Part shown: piece after piece, positions 1-10,531 of the stretch | Layout of the letters: the number at the start of each line of letters is the position of its first letter | How positions within the stretch are numbered: the stretch's first letter is position 1 | NCBI GenBank assembly: GCA_014871385.1 | Contig: CM026426.1 | Span: 36,643,918-36,707,917, forward strand | DNA: 64,000 bases | DNA from: Ceratodon purpureus | Lineage: Eukaryota > Streptophyta > Bryopsida > Pseudoditrichales > Ditrichaceae | Direction: 5' to 3' | Notes under the pieces: generated by a model | What the model saw: only the letters and a program-made list of their open reading frames with translations | What the model was told of the DNA's origin: nothing | Databases searched by the model: none | Program-made: the position numbers and the translations under genes

Positions 1-70
1 GTCCTGTCCACGCCGTGAGGCGACCAGGTTGTGCAGAGTCTGAGGGATACAAAAGTTGAAGCATTTGTTC

Positions 71-97
71 AAAAAAAAAAAAAAAAAAAAAAAAAAA
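71..97 (+). repeat. Poly(A) tract, possible retroelement tail
   Basis: An uninterrupted run of 27 A residues ends a short, more GC-balanced stretch (1-70). The string AAAGTTGAA occurs just before (53-61) and just after (95-103) the tract. This may be the 3' tail of a LINE or SINE copy whose body lies off the left edge, but too little is visible to assign a family. Confidence 0.45.
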
Positions 98-137
98 GTT
101 GAACCGCCCAGGCGAACTGCGCCATGCCCTTTAGGGG
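98..137. mobile_element. Right end of a TTAA-flanked CCCCTAAA element (partial)
   Basis: The segment ends CCCTTTAGGGG followed by TTAA (138-141). The same terminus is seen at 57931-57943 (CTTTAGGGG then TTAA) and in related form at 47064-47076. It therefore looks like the right end of a third member of the TTAA-flanked family. Its left end is outside the window or was disrupted by the poly(A)-bearing sequence just upstream. Confidence 0.55.
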
Positions 138-141
138 TTAA

Positions 142-700
142 TGCTGTAGTGCTTCCTGAGATGTTTTTAATTTTTAATTTTTTTTAAGATTGATTTTTAA
201 TTAATTTTCCATTTTTAAATTTTTTTTGAATACAAACAATCAACATCTGTAAATCGTTGCAAATACAACACAAAGATGTGGTTTCTGAGGTTTAGAAAAA
301 ACATTTCTTACTAAATCCGAAGGCATATGACAGTGGAGTTGAAAAAAAATTGTAAAACATTTGTATGCTTCCTATTGTCATAATTTTCTTAAACTAACTT
401 GAGATTATTATTACCATGTCCGTTTTTGCTATGGTTCTTCTACTTGAATTACACCAAAATAAATACCACAATCTACATGTAAATCATTTTTGGTAGAAGG
501 TTCAACCTTACAATGATCACGTTTTTTAAACAACGTATCACATATCATAGCACCATGTCAGGTTTCCCACCCGTTGAGCAAATTGTTTGTTGTGTTTGAA
601 AAGACACCGTGAACTGCTTAAAAAAATGAATATCACAAAAACCGCTCTATTTTCAGCAAATGTGAAAACCACTTTTAAAAGGCTTAAAACGATTAAACAT
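142..700. other. AT-rich flank, no gene seen
   Basis: This is a long A/T-rich stretch with several homopolymer T and A runs. I see no ORF with recognisable motifs and no RNA gene. It ends with TAA (701-703), which is the left target duplication of the large CACTA element. Confidence 0.6.
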
Positions 701-947
701 TAAAACTAGTGGAAACTGGCCTCAGCTACACTGAAGACTACACCCAAAACAGATCTAATTTCATGCATTCTGGTTAGGAGTAGAGAAGGTCCTGTTCGGT
801 GTTATTGGTCACTTGTCAGAACTAATTTGGGTGACTTAGTGTAGTTCTCAAATAGTGAACTAGGTCCCGCGATCTACTAATCCTTTTGGGAATCAACCCA
901 CGTGGGTAACGCCTGATTGTAATTACTGACTCTGTAAATCACTGCGT

Positions 948-1273
948 GGTGAAAGGCCCTGACTATAATCCTCGCCCACGTCTTAATGGCATTCGCTATT
1001 TCTGTTCCCTTCCGCGGCGGTCCCGCGAGACAGGGCCCACGGCGCGAGACCCTTCTTTCGCTCCAGAATTCTTTCCGTCGCTCCCCCCCTCTCGCGAGCC
1101 GTGCCCGGGCTCGGGATGCCACGTCGGACCCCGTCTCGAAACCCTCCCTGCCACGTCCGCATCCTCCACCCTGTCTCGTCTCGGAACCCAGAAAGACGAG
1201 ACACCCCATGCATGGGCTGTCTCGCGAGACAGCCTCATGGCACCATGGCCCATGGGCATGCATGGAGATTTTC
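948..1273 (+). repeat. MULE left TIR (957-1273) with 9-bp TSD (948-956)
   Basis: The TSD is GGTGAAAGG at 948-956, repeated exactly at 12056-12064. The TIR starts CCCTGACTATAATCC and runs 317 bp, matching the reverse complement of 11739-12055 without length change before the two arms diverge after GGAGATTTTC. It is GC-rich and contains eight GTCTCG/CGAGAC hexamers. At 1215-1234 it holds the perfect 20-bp palindrome GGCTGTCTCGCGAGACAGCC. Further CATG-rich palindromes lie on either side (CCATGCATGG, CCATGG, GCATGC). It sits 393 bp upstream of the transposase ATG, so it probably includes the promoter. Confidence 0.93.
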
Positions 1274-1665
1274 CTACCTTTCCGGGGCTTCCCTCTCGTA
1301 GGCCTGAGACGTGGAATAAGTCTCGTCTCGGTTTCCCGCTCGCGATTCCCAGGCGGGAGTTTGTTGTCTCTAAGTGCTCCATCGATTTCAAATTCTAGGG
1401 TTACCCGCCGTCTCGCCAGGCCCAGACGAGTGGCATCAGTGTCTGTCTACGGCGGACCCGTTTCGGTGCCCTCCCTGTGTCTTGCATGTTCCCGCGATGC
1501 ATCGTCCGATACCGCTCGTTTTTTTGGCCGTGTCGATGCCGAACCCGTGAACGCGAGACCGAAGGTGTCTTCAGGAGTGGCATCGGCTTGTACCGCACCT
1601 GTTTGCGGGACAAGCGCAATCTGTTGTGATGCGTGACGCGTGATACCCCGAGAGGTGCGGTCGGG

Positions 1666-4600
1666 ATGGAGACCTTGCAAGAGGACGCCGCGAGACGAAT
1701 CCTGAAGGACGATCTTCCGCGAGACAATGGAGCGACCGTGGCTTCCCATTCTGTCGACGTGAAGGTGGAGGTAGACACCTCCTGGATTGGACCGTGGGAG
1801 ACAATCTACATGCAGAAGAACGGTCACATTCTGCAGGGATACCGAGACGCGGTACAGTTCCCACCTCGCGGTCCCTTCACGTTCAAAGACATCAAGTGGG
1901 ACTTCCGCCAACCGAATTCGTATCCTGATGTTGTCGAATACTGTAGACGGAACGTCCCGGAGTCCGGGCTTGGAATCGGGCGCTCCGAGGGTGATGTCTC
2001 GGAGAAAAGGTATCATGTTGCTTACATTCCGTGGGAAAGAGTGGAGGACTTCGTCGAAGGCGAAAGCAAACGAAGGTCCGATGTCCAGACAAGATTCTTG
2101 AAACGACCCAAGGGGAAGCCGCCTGGTCACGAGCCGAGACACAATACTGGCCTTCATACTTTCTGGTTAGTTCATTTCCGAAACCGAATACTTCTGGGTA
2201 ACGTTTTGTATGTTCTTCTATTTGTTTATACGTGATGTCCGTGTCTCGATGTTCTTCGATAACGAGACAGCATTCGCGAAACGGGTTCCGAGACAGTCGA
2301 TAACGGCTCGCTAACTTAGTATTGTATTTTCGGCAGAGGTACGAGTGCCAGTACGGGCCGAAGGACTTGTCCGACAAGGTCCTCACAATTACTCCCGAGA
2401 TGGAGACGAAGAAACCGAAATACAACGTCAAGGGCAAGTTGATTCCCAACGGGCGTGGGAAGGGGAGGCCCAGAATTGGCGCTGCTGCGACTGGAATGAG
2501 CATCAAGAGAGGATGCGTGTGCAGATTCCAGGTGAAGCAGCTCTACTATCTCCGAGACGTGGTCGAGATTGTATATTATAACCCGAGACACGAAAATCCT
2601 GCATCGCTAGTGGTCCACGGCGCCGTCCTACCCGGCGAGCGTGGTCGTTTCGAAAAACAAATCCCGACGGAGCTCCGGAATTGGGTACTGTCGAGCCTCC
2701 GGTCTGGCGTTTCCAGTAACAAGATTCTTTCTACCCACCGTGCCGAGGTGATGCGTCTCGTAGCCGAGGGTGTTCCGCCTGAACGATGTCACTTTCTACG
2801 GGAGTGGGATGTCCGAAACATCGCCAAGGAATTGAGGAAAACAGAGTATCAGAGAGACGACAACGACGCCGAATCCGTGAAGATGTGGGTGGAGGCTAAC
2901 CCGGACGATGTTTTTTTCTACCGTCTCGTTAAGAAAGGCACTGTCTCGGGAACTCTCACGTCTGCGAATTTGCCGTTTGTCATCGGCATCCAAAACGAGT
3001 TCCAGTTCAAGATGATGCTACAGCACGGCCACGAAAGTATTGTCTCGATGGACGCTACGTTCGGAACAAATCACTGGAAGGTGAGGCCCATATATTTCGA
3101 CTTTGTCTCGTTCAGTACTCATTTCGTTTTTCGAGACATTCACATCTGTCTCGCTCTTGCAGTATCCCCTGTACACTCTGATGGTGTTCGACAAGTGGCG
3201 GAATGGAGTCCCTGTTGCTTTCATTATCGCGCAATCCGCAAAAGAGAAAGACATCACTCCCTGGCTCACCGCAATCAAGCAGAAGCTAGTTTCGAAGATG
3301 CCAGAGTGGCTACCGAGTGCATTCATTGTCGATGATGCATTAGCTGAGATTAACGCCATAATGTACGTATTCTGATATCTCTGTCTGCGTACTGTCTCGT
3401 GATTTGCCGACTCGCAAGCTGTCTCGTGACATACCGTTCCGCACACTGTCTCGTGATTTCCCATCACGCATACTGCACCTCCACTTCTGTACCCCTGATA
3501 TGTCTCGTGCGTTTCATAGGTTGGTATGGCCCAAGATTAAAGTATTCCTATGCCTCTGGCATGTGAGGCGGGCCTGGCAAAAGAACGCCTGTGCCAAAAT
3601 TAAAGGAATAATCACCAGAGCGTGGGCGCTGCGGGAAATGGGAGCGCTCATGTACATCGAGGAGTCCCCCGATTCGAGGTTGTCTGTCTTGGACTACGTG
3701 AAGGCTAGGTTCGCGAGACTGAAGACATTAGTGTCCGGCGCTGCTGCTTTCTGGGCGTACATTGAAAAGTACTGGATGATAAAGCCCGAAATGTGGGTGA
3801 CAGGGAACAGGCACATACCACATGCTGGTCAAGACACGAACGCAGGAATTGAGTCATATCATGGACACACAAAGGCCACTCTGAAGGCCGAGAAGAGTCG
3901 GTTGGATGGAAGGCGTCTCGATTGGCTCATTCACGAGCTCACAAACGACGTCGTAACGAAATACGACTACAACCAATACATGAAGGAGAATGGCTTCATA
4001 ACAAACAAGAAGGCAGAGCAGATCGTTAGAAACTCCATTATATCGGCGAACAAGATCCCGGACTCCTCTGTCTCGCTGCCGTCTCGACCCGGTGACCCCG
4101 CCATAGTCACGTCGTCCAAGCGAGCCCACATTAGATACGCCGTGTACAATCCCGATACCGAGTGGGCTGTTTGCGAATGTGTATGGGCCCAGAAAGGAAA
4201 TTTTTGCAAACATCAGCTGAAGGTTCTTCGTCTAATGAGGCCTGACCTTGCCGACGGGACGATTGTGAAGGTCTGCGGGACACTGTACGGTACCAAGCTA
4301 GGCGGTGTCTCGGCTCTCCTAAATCCCCCGGGACCGGGAATTCCAAGCGAGACTGAAACCGGACCGTCGCAGGATGTCCCCGAAGACTGGAATGCCAACA
4401 GCGAGACACAGGATGTGCCCACGGTCGACCCTCCACCGACTCAAGAAGACGAGGTGGCAAGAATGAAGCGCATCATAGACCAGACGGGAAGAGAAATCAC
4501 GGAACGAGCTGCGAGACACTACGTCATTCAGAAGCACCTGGCGGCGGAATTGGCAGAGATGAATACGAGACACGCTGCCATGGAAACGAGGATTCTAGCC

Positions 4601-4738
4601 GGTCTCCTTCATCCAACGGAGCGAGACGCCCCAAGATTTGAGAGGAATGACCCGAACAAGCCCAACTCGCTGAAACGGAATAGGGATTTCCTCGACGGGG
4701 GACGCGTCGGACGTCCGCCCAGATCCACGCAGGAGTGA
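1666..4738 (+). CDS. MULE transposase (DDE + SWIM zinc finger)
   Basis: The proposed exons are 1666-2165, 2339-3080, 3163-3362 and 3520-4738. All three introns are GT-AG and frame is kept, giving about 886 aa. The protein cuts and joins MULE ends in the nucleus. Visible hallmarks are Asp405 (S-M-D-A-T-F), Asp471/472 (F-I-V-D-D), the C-x-W-H motif just after it (CLWHVRRAW) and Glu592 (NAGIESYHGHTKATLK), with MULE-like spacing. A SWIM finger CxCx8CxH follows at residues 699-712. The N-terminal part holds a small Cys-rich segment (GCVCRF), perhaps a FAR1/FLYWCH-like DNA-binding fold. The C-terminus has a helical stretch (residues ~790-850). I chose the ATG at 1666; the frame is open a little further upstream without an ATG. 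No stop or frameshift is seen, unlike the CACTA genes around it. An extra 5' exon cannot be excluded. Confidence 0.88.
3393..3507 (+). repeat. 27-bp periodic TGTCTCGTG array in transposase intron 3
   Basis: Within the 157-bp intron 3363-3519, TGTCTCG starts at 3393, 3420, 3447 and 3501. The intervals are 27, 27 and 54 bp. Each copy is followed by TG, and the spacers are only loosely similar. This looks like a decaying 27-bp tandem repeat, or motifs kept in register while their spacers diverged. Confidence 0.7.
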
Positions 4739-4803
4739 CCCCACGTCTCTGTCTCGGATTTCTATATTCGATGTGCTCGGATCGAGACAGCGGGAACTCT
4801 ACC

Positions 4804-4809
4804 TATAAG
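4804..4809 (+). promoter_or_regulatory. TATA-like box upstream of the 128-aa ORF
   Basis: TATAAG lies 66 bp after the transposase stop and 115 bp before the ATG of the small ORF. Its position would fit an independent core promoter, but a single TATA match in a spacer is weak evidence. Confidence 0.35.
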
Positions 4810-4923
4810 TACACCCGCCACGACTCGTACTTTCTTTTTATTTTTGCAAGTGTTGAGTGGGATTCATAATCACGGGGTACCAGTTTCCGTAGTTCCCGTT
4901 TGGCGTTCAATTGGGTTCGCAGA

Positions 4924-5310
4924 ATGGAGTCCATGAACGTTAACTTCTTCAATGGGGGGGAGGACACGGTCCCGGGAGTTCATCCGGAGGGGCCTGTCTC
5001 GGGTGCCACACGCTGCTGTGATCTCCAGGAATTGGAGGCCGACGCTTTAGAGGTACTGGAGCAATTGTTCTTGGAGGCATCATATGATATAGCGTTATCG
5101 TCTCGGAGAATGAGCTCTGCGAAACGGAATCCAGTGGACGTGTACCGTATACCGAGACAATACCTTGGCGGGCAGTCCCAAACACGAACTGTCTCGAGGC
5201 GAGACGGGGTCGACTACGAGTCCCTTACGTACGTAGGCATGTGTCTCACCCCTTGGAACCCCACTAGGTCAAGGAGGATGTTAGGACCATCAGCATTCGG
5301 TAAACTGTAG
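4924..5310 (+). CDS. Small ORF of the MULE, unknown function (128 aa)
   Basis: An ATG at 4924 opens a 128-aa frame on the transposase strand, 185 bp after the transposase stop and facing the end of the peptidase gene. I recognise no domain. There is an acidic, Leu-rich helix-prone stretch (LEADALEVLEQLFLEASYDIA, part of residues ~38-60), then an Arg/Ser-rich part (SSRRMSSAKR) and a basic C-terminus. It contains several CGAGAC/GTCTCG copies. A GTACGTAGG donor-like sequence lies near the end, so the last residues may be intron read-through and a further exon may exist before 5766. By position it could be an accessory protein comparable to MuDR mudrB or the VANDAL vanB/vanC products, but this is inference only. 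Confidence 0.5.
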   Translation: MESMNVNFFNGGEDTVPGVHPEGPVSGATRCCDLQELEADALEVLEQLFLEASYDIALSSRRMSSAKRNPVDVYRIPRQYLGGQSQTRTVSRRDGVDYESLTYVGMCLTPWNPTRSRRMLGPSAFGKL

Positions 5311-5765
5311 CTCTAGATTGTGTTGTAGCGAATTTATTGATTATCTGTCTCGGATTGTAGCCTAGGAATTATCGATACTCTTTTATGCTCAATGTAGACA
5401 AGTATCGGATGTAAAAGAATCTTCCGTTTTCTAATTATACGTCACACGGTTTCCCGTGGAAAATTTTGTACAAAAAAATTTCTTCTTTCCTCTCCGACCC
5501 CTGGGAGCCAAGCATCCCACATACGAGACACTGAGCTCTCAACTAGTCACAGGGAGTCCACTACAAACGAGAGGCGAGACAGTCACTTCCCTTCCTTGGA
5601 CTGTCTCGGACTATACCATTCATCTATACACTGTCATTGTGTCCTTCAACTATGCACTACATCTCTACTACTGTACGTCTCCCTCCCATCCCCAAAACTG
5701 GTACTATGTACTGAGCAGTCCTGTACAAGTCTCCTGCCTGTCTCGCCCCAAAACAAAAACGCAGT

Positions 5766-8700
5766 CTACAGCCGTCGTCTCGCCGAGCCTGAAGGAGAGT
5801 GCACCATCTTCTCGAATTTCTCACGCTTAGACTTCCTGGACTTGGTGGCGCTTCCGAGCCTCGCCTTTGTGTCTTCCTCCTCCTCAGAACCTGGTGCTCG
5901 TGGTTCACGGATGTGGAACGCATCCACCTTGTACCCGGTCCGAGACATCGCTGGCGAAATACCGAACACTTGGACCCCGCCTTTTACTGTGACGTAGTCC
6001 GGGACAACGATATCCCCCTCCATCAGGTTAGGCAAGTCATTCAGTCCAGTCCCGCAGATCCTCGGTCTTGGTAATCTGTCGTCCGCACGGGCTGTCTCGA
6101 TGTACAGCTGCTCCAAGAACCACAACTGCATTTGCTGCCCAGTCCATTTCAACCACCGCTTCTTCTTCATTTTCTCCGCAGGCTTCGGGAAACGACAACC
6201 ATATCCACGAGTGACCATGTACTGCCAGAACTGGAAACTCATCGCGTATCCGCACTCCCATGACTCCTTCTGGTTCGGAGCCTTGAGCGAGACACATCCG
6301 CGAGACACTACCTTCCACCAGTCCTGCGATCCCGGAACAATTCCCCTGGAGCTCGCCCACGCGATGTGCACCAACGTGACGAAGTTGTCTCGAGCCTCCG
6401 TGTCGTGTATGTGGAGGAGGGATCCAAGGTGATATGTCGTGTCAAGCTCCACAACAAACAGGGTCCAGTGATCCTTATCGCAATAAGGGATCACCAACGT
6501 GTTCTCCCGGCCATTGCAACCTGAGAGCCACCGGATTCCGAAACTCCCCAGCCATTCCCAGTCCCCGTTGCACTCCAGGATGTGCGCATCCAAGACAGTA
6601 TTGACGTTGGATTCTGCCACCACATACTGTCTCGCGACGTGGTCCGGCGATCTCAGAACCAAGTGCCGCAGGAGGAGGTCCACGAATGGCCCAATCATGC
6701 ACGCCTGTGGTCTGAGTACGCACTCCCACTCTTGGACCAGGACAGGGATCTTCACGGCAATCCGGGGGTCGTTACCAAAGTAGATGATGTAATCCCCGTA
6801 CTCCGTCTCGGCCACATGCCCTTGCCTGAAATAGGAGACAGTGATAATGTTAGATCCGAGACAGGGTAGAACCTGGACAGCGCTATAGGAACATGATATC
6901 GGGACACCGCGAAACATTTTCAAGAATAAAAAACATGGACACAACGAGCCTAAACATACCATGAGTAATAAAACATGCCATTCACGAACTTAAGAACTTA
7001 CTTGAAGCAGCCAACGTGGAATGGAATCATCAATACCCCAAGCACTGCCTTCCAATCCATCTGTACTCCCTCCGAGACAAGCTCCGTCTTGAAATCCTTC
7101 GGGGGCTCCAATGTGTTCGGAACAGGCGTGGCAGGGTCCATGAATTTAAAAATCCAGTGGCTCCCCGGTTTCAATTTACTCGGCGGTATTGGTGCGCCAA
7201 AGTCGAGGTCCCAAATCTTGAGTCCTTCCTCTCGTGACCCAATTCCAGAGGACTGTCCCTCGTCTGACTCTGGCTCCTTGTCCTCCTCGACCACTGTCTC
7301 GGACGCCGCCACTGCGTCTAGTAAAGACACAATATTGCAACCCCCGTTAATTAATGTCCCTCTGGACACTGTATGATGAGTTGGTGTGCAAGAAAGTAAT
7401 TGCGAGAATCCGAAACAGTCCATCTGGGATGCAGAGGGAATGCCATCGCCCAATGGCAGGGAACTGAACCCGTCTCGCAATTCTTGGGTCCATGTTCCGG
7501 GACACTCACCTCTGGGTTTCGCGGCTGCCACTGTCTCCAATGAGGCAGCCTCCTTTCGCGGACTCTCGTACCGGCGAGGCGAATCCACGGAGGCAATGTC
7601 AACAACCTCATTCATTTCGTTGTGAAATGGGGATGAAGGGCTCGCTGTCTCGGTCCCTTCCGAGTCTTGTGCAGGTTCGTCGACAGGTATCGCGTGACCA
7701 TGGACGTTCAAGTGCCCGTACACCAACCTGTCTCGCGAAACCCCGTCAACAGCCGTCTCGGCAGCGGACCACCGGTCTTGAGCGACACCATTCAAGAAAG
7801 TGCGCACTGACAACGCACTGCGCAAACCAGAGGCCCAGGCCGGCTCTGCAAAGAAGGTCCAAGCCGTTAGCTTCGGAACGCATGAACTATTTCCGAGACA
7901 TTCTTACTACAAGACATCAGAACATGGCCTCTGTGTCGGATATGAACTTACCATCCGCGAGAGGGATCCAACGGAGATCTAGGTCCTCCCGTCGAGTTAA
8001 TGCTTGCCGCAAAATCTTCAAGCACTCTGGGAATACCTCTTCCGAGACGGGCGCCGTCAACTGCCACGCCGTCATGAAGGATTCCGTCTCGGAAGATGCA
8101 AAGTCCTCCAGTGCCCGAGCCTGGACTGAAAGGAGCCACGCCTGCAGGGCATCCGAGACACCGCTGTGGAGGGACATGCATGCTGCTGTAATGGCGTCCG
8201 ACGTCTCCGTCTCGGCGTTTGGATCAGCACCGAACAGTGTACTCCCAGCGGCCTGAACGAGACACCTCGCTGTGTCTAGAGCTCCAGGCGAAGACAACTT
8301 CTCCTGGACACTCTTGTCCAGTGCTCCTTGCAGTGGGTCCGCTGAGCTGTTATACCAGAGCACGAGGAAAATATGAGGGGCCCGTGACGGTTTTTTTTTT
8401 ATTTTAAATTATGTTGAATTGAATAAAGTACCTCAGGAGGAAAAAATAAAAATAAACAAGTACAGAATACTGACCTGTACCGAATATTGTGGACGAGGAG
8501 GAAAACGCGAATGATCTTTGCCTCCAGACCTGCTCCGACTGGCAGCGTCCGTCTCGTACCGAGTGCCTTGACCACGTCTCGCGCCTCCGTTTCCTTGTGC
8601 TTCCAGGGCATGGGAGGTAGCCTCTCCGAGACAGCGGGGTTCTTCGCGCATATGTGGTACAGGGGATTCCAACCCCATGACACTTCCTCCAACTCCCCAG

Positions 8701-10531
8701 CCTTGGACTCCTCCCACGCTGCAACCCTGTCCGCGATGAATTTCTCCTTCAGTCTGGCGTTATGAAGGCGCTGGGCATCTACGGCCTCCTCGTGTTTCTT
8801 CCAGTCGTGGACATTGACGTAGTAGTCCATGGAGGCGTTCGCGAGACGATCCATCTCTGTCTCGGACATTTCCCCGGTGTCCAACACTTCAGAAAGATCT
8901 GCCGCTAGACCGCTATCTCTCTCGGAGTATAGAGAATTCTGCAATTCAGAGAGTACGGCAGTCCTCCCCCGTTAACAACCTTGAGGCACAGATTGAAGTG
9001 CGAGACAAGTATGAAAGATAGACGGAAATGAATTAAAATATCGCAACATATTCACGACAAGTACAAGTTATTATAAAATAATGAAGTTGAGAACTCCAGG
9101 GAGGAGATGTCGTACCTTTCGATTCAACTTCTGGAATCGGAAGTAGGTAAGCGAGATGATTGTCTCGCGCCCTTCCTTCTTCAAGAACTCCCCCAGTCTG
9201 GTCCGAAGAGTTCCCCTGTCCCACGTGTGGAACTCCCTCTCCTCCCCAAAAAGCCCATAATCCATTAGGATGGTGAGGCCCGTGTGTCCCAAGCGTGTCT
9301 CGGGCTGGCGAATTGGATCTATTGTAAACAGGGACTCCGCTGCCTCTTGAGCCTCCTCCACAACCTTCTCCTTGTCTCGCATTAAGGCGGACATTGGGCT
9401 CAGGGGAACCTCCATCGGGGCCTCGTCGACCACCATAGCCACCGCTCCAGTATCCTCTGTGTGGACAGTGGGAGTGGAGACGGCCATATCAGAGCCGTCC
9501 CCGGGACGTATCCGAGACGTATCCGAGGCGTACCCGGCTGTCTCGTCCCGGATTGGGGATGGCGGTTTCTCGTCCGATGGTTTCAGTCGCTTCGCTGCCG
9601 TCGTGTTTGTCTCGCTCCTTGCCGCTGGGACCCTCTGTGCCGGGGTGGTCTTGCGTTTGTTTTTCCGAGAGTAAAACTCCCTCTCCTCGGGTTCCTCCTC
9701 CGGCTTGGAAGCCTTCACTTCAATGTCTCGTCCTTTCTTGTCTCGCTGTCGAGGAGTGAGTCCTGCCCGAGGAAGAACGATGAACGTATCAGGTACAGCT
9801 CCCGTGGCGTCCTCTTCGCCTGCAGATGTGTCTCGCCGGGGCGGTGAGAGGATGATCGGGACAACAGCAGGCGTCGGTGCCGTCTCGGGATTGGGGATGA
9901 ACGGTCTTCGCTCCACCACGGGCGAGTCCGAGGCCACAAAGTCACTGTCTGCCTCTGCCTCGGAATCTGAACTGCTCAGCACCATTTCCAAAGTCCTGAC
10001 AGCCAACCTATCAGGGACAGATTTTCTCTCGGCCTTCATGGGTTTCTTCGTCTGCTTCTTCGGCGATCTATCACTCGGACCACGAATCGCAGGGACGCCT
10101 TGTTGGAATTTGACCGGCTCCCCTCGCCGCAACATAGCCTGTGTCTCGTTCACGTAGTCCCTCACCAACTTCTGGGGCGAGACACCCGCTTGCAGCTTGT
10201 CAATGGTAACGTTCTTCTCAAGCAGATTCGGGTACATCTTCTCCGGGATGACGTTACCGTTCGCGTCGACATTTAGGGGGCACCCGTGCCATCTATGAGT
10301 ATTTAGACGCGCCTTCTGAGCACACATGGGCTCCCCATTCTTGCCACGGCATTTGTGCTTGCAGCAGAACAATCGACGTCCTAACATCACCGGCGCGCTA
10401 TGACACTCCAGGAGCAAATTCTTCCACTCCTCCCATGTGTAGTGTTCCGTGAACAACTTCTTGTCGCTTTCGTGGACCTCCGTGACGCCGTCGTCCGTGA
10501 TCTGGAGGTTCCTCCTGTACTCGGGAGCCAT
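5766..10531 (-). CDS. MULE-encoded Ulp1/C48-like cysteine peptidase, about 1,328 aa
   Basis: The proposed exons, from the 5' end on the minus strand, are 10531-9116, 8938-8475, 8346-7952, 7845-7510, 7317-7002 and 6825-5766. All five introns are GT-AG, every junction keeps phase, and the total (3,987 nt) is divisible by three. The catalytic domain is in the last exon: His1095 (C-D-K-D-H-W-T-L-F), Asp1117 (H-I-H-D), Gln1161 and Cys1167 (Q-K-E-S-W-E-C-G-Y). The Gln-Cys spacing of six residues matches Ulp1/SENP enzymes, which remove SUMO from proteins. The first exon has a Cys/His cluster (CCKHKC...C...H...H-G-C, residues ~55-85) that may bind zinc, followed by a long acidic and basic low-complexity region. 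A basic KRK-type tail ends the protein. It is transcribed towards the transposase. The deubiquitinase/deSUMOylase specificity and role in transposition are not visible from sequence. Confidence 0.85.

Noticed and set aside
128..141. CCCTTTAGGGG and CCCCTAAA words, which resemble plant telomere repeats
   Set aside because: Only single units occur, at inverted positions and next to TTAA. This is a transposon terminus, not interstitial telomere DNA.
946..1398. Several overlapping ORFs of 66-216 codons in the MULE left end, mirrored in the right end (11557-12068)
   Set aside because: They are the two strands of the TIR read in different frames. The same peptides appear from both ends and have low-complexity composition. 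No gene is supported.
9372..10157. Plus-strand ORFs of 68-150 codons opposite the Ulp1-like gene
   Set aside because: They are shadows of the minus-strand exon 10531-9116, with no motifs and no start context.
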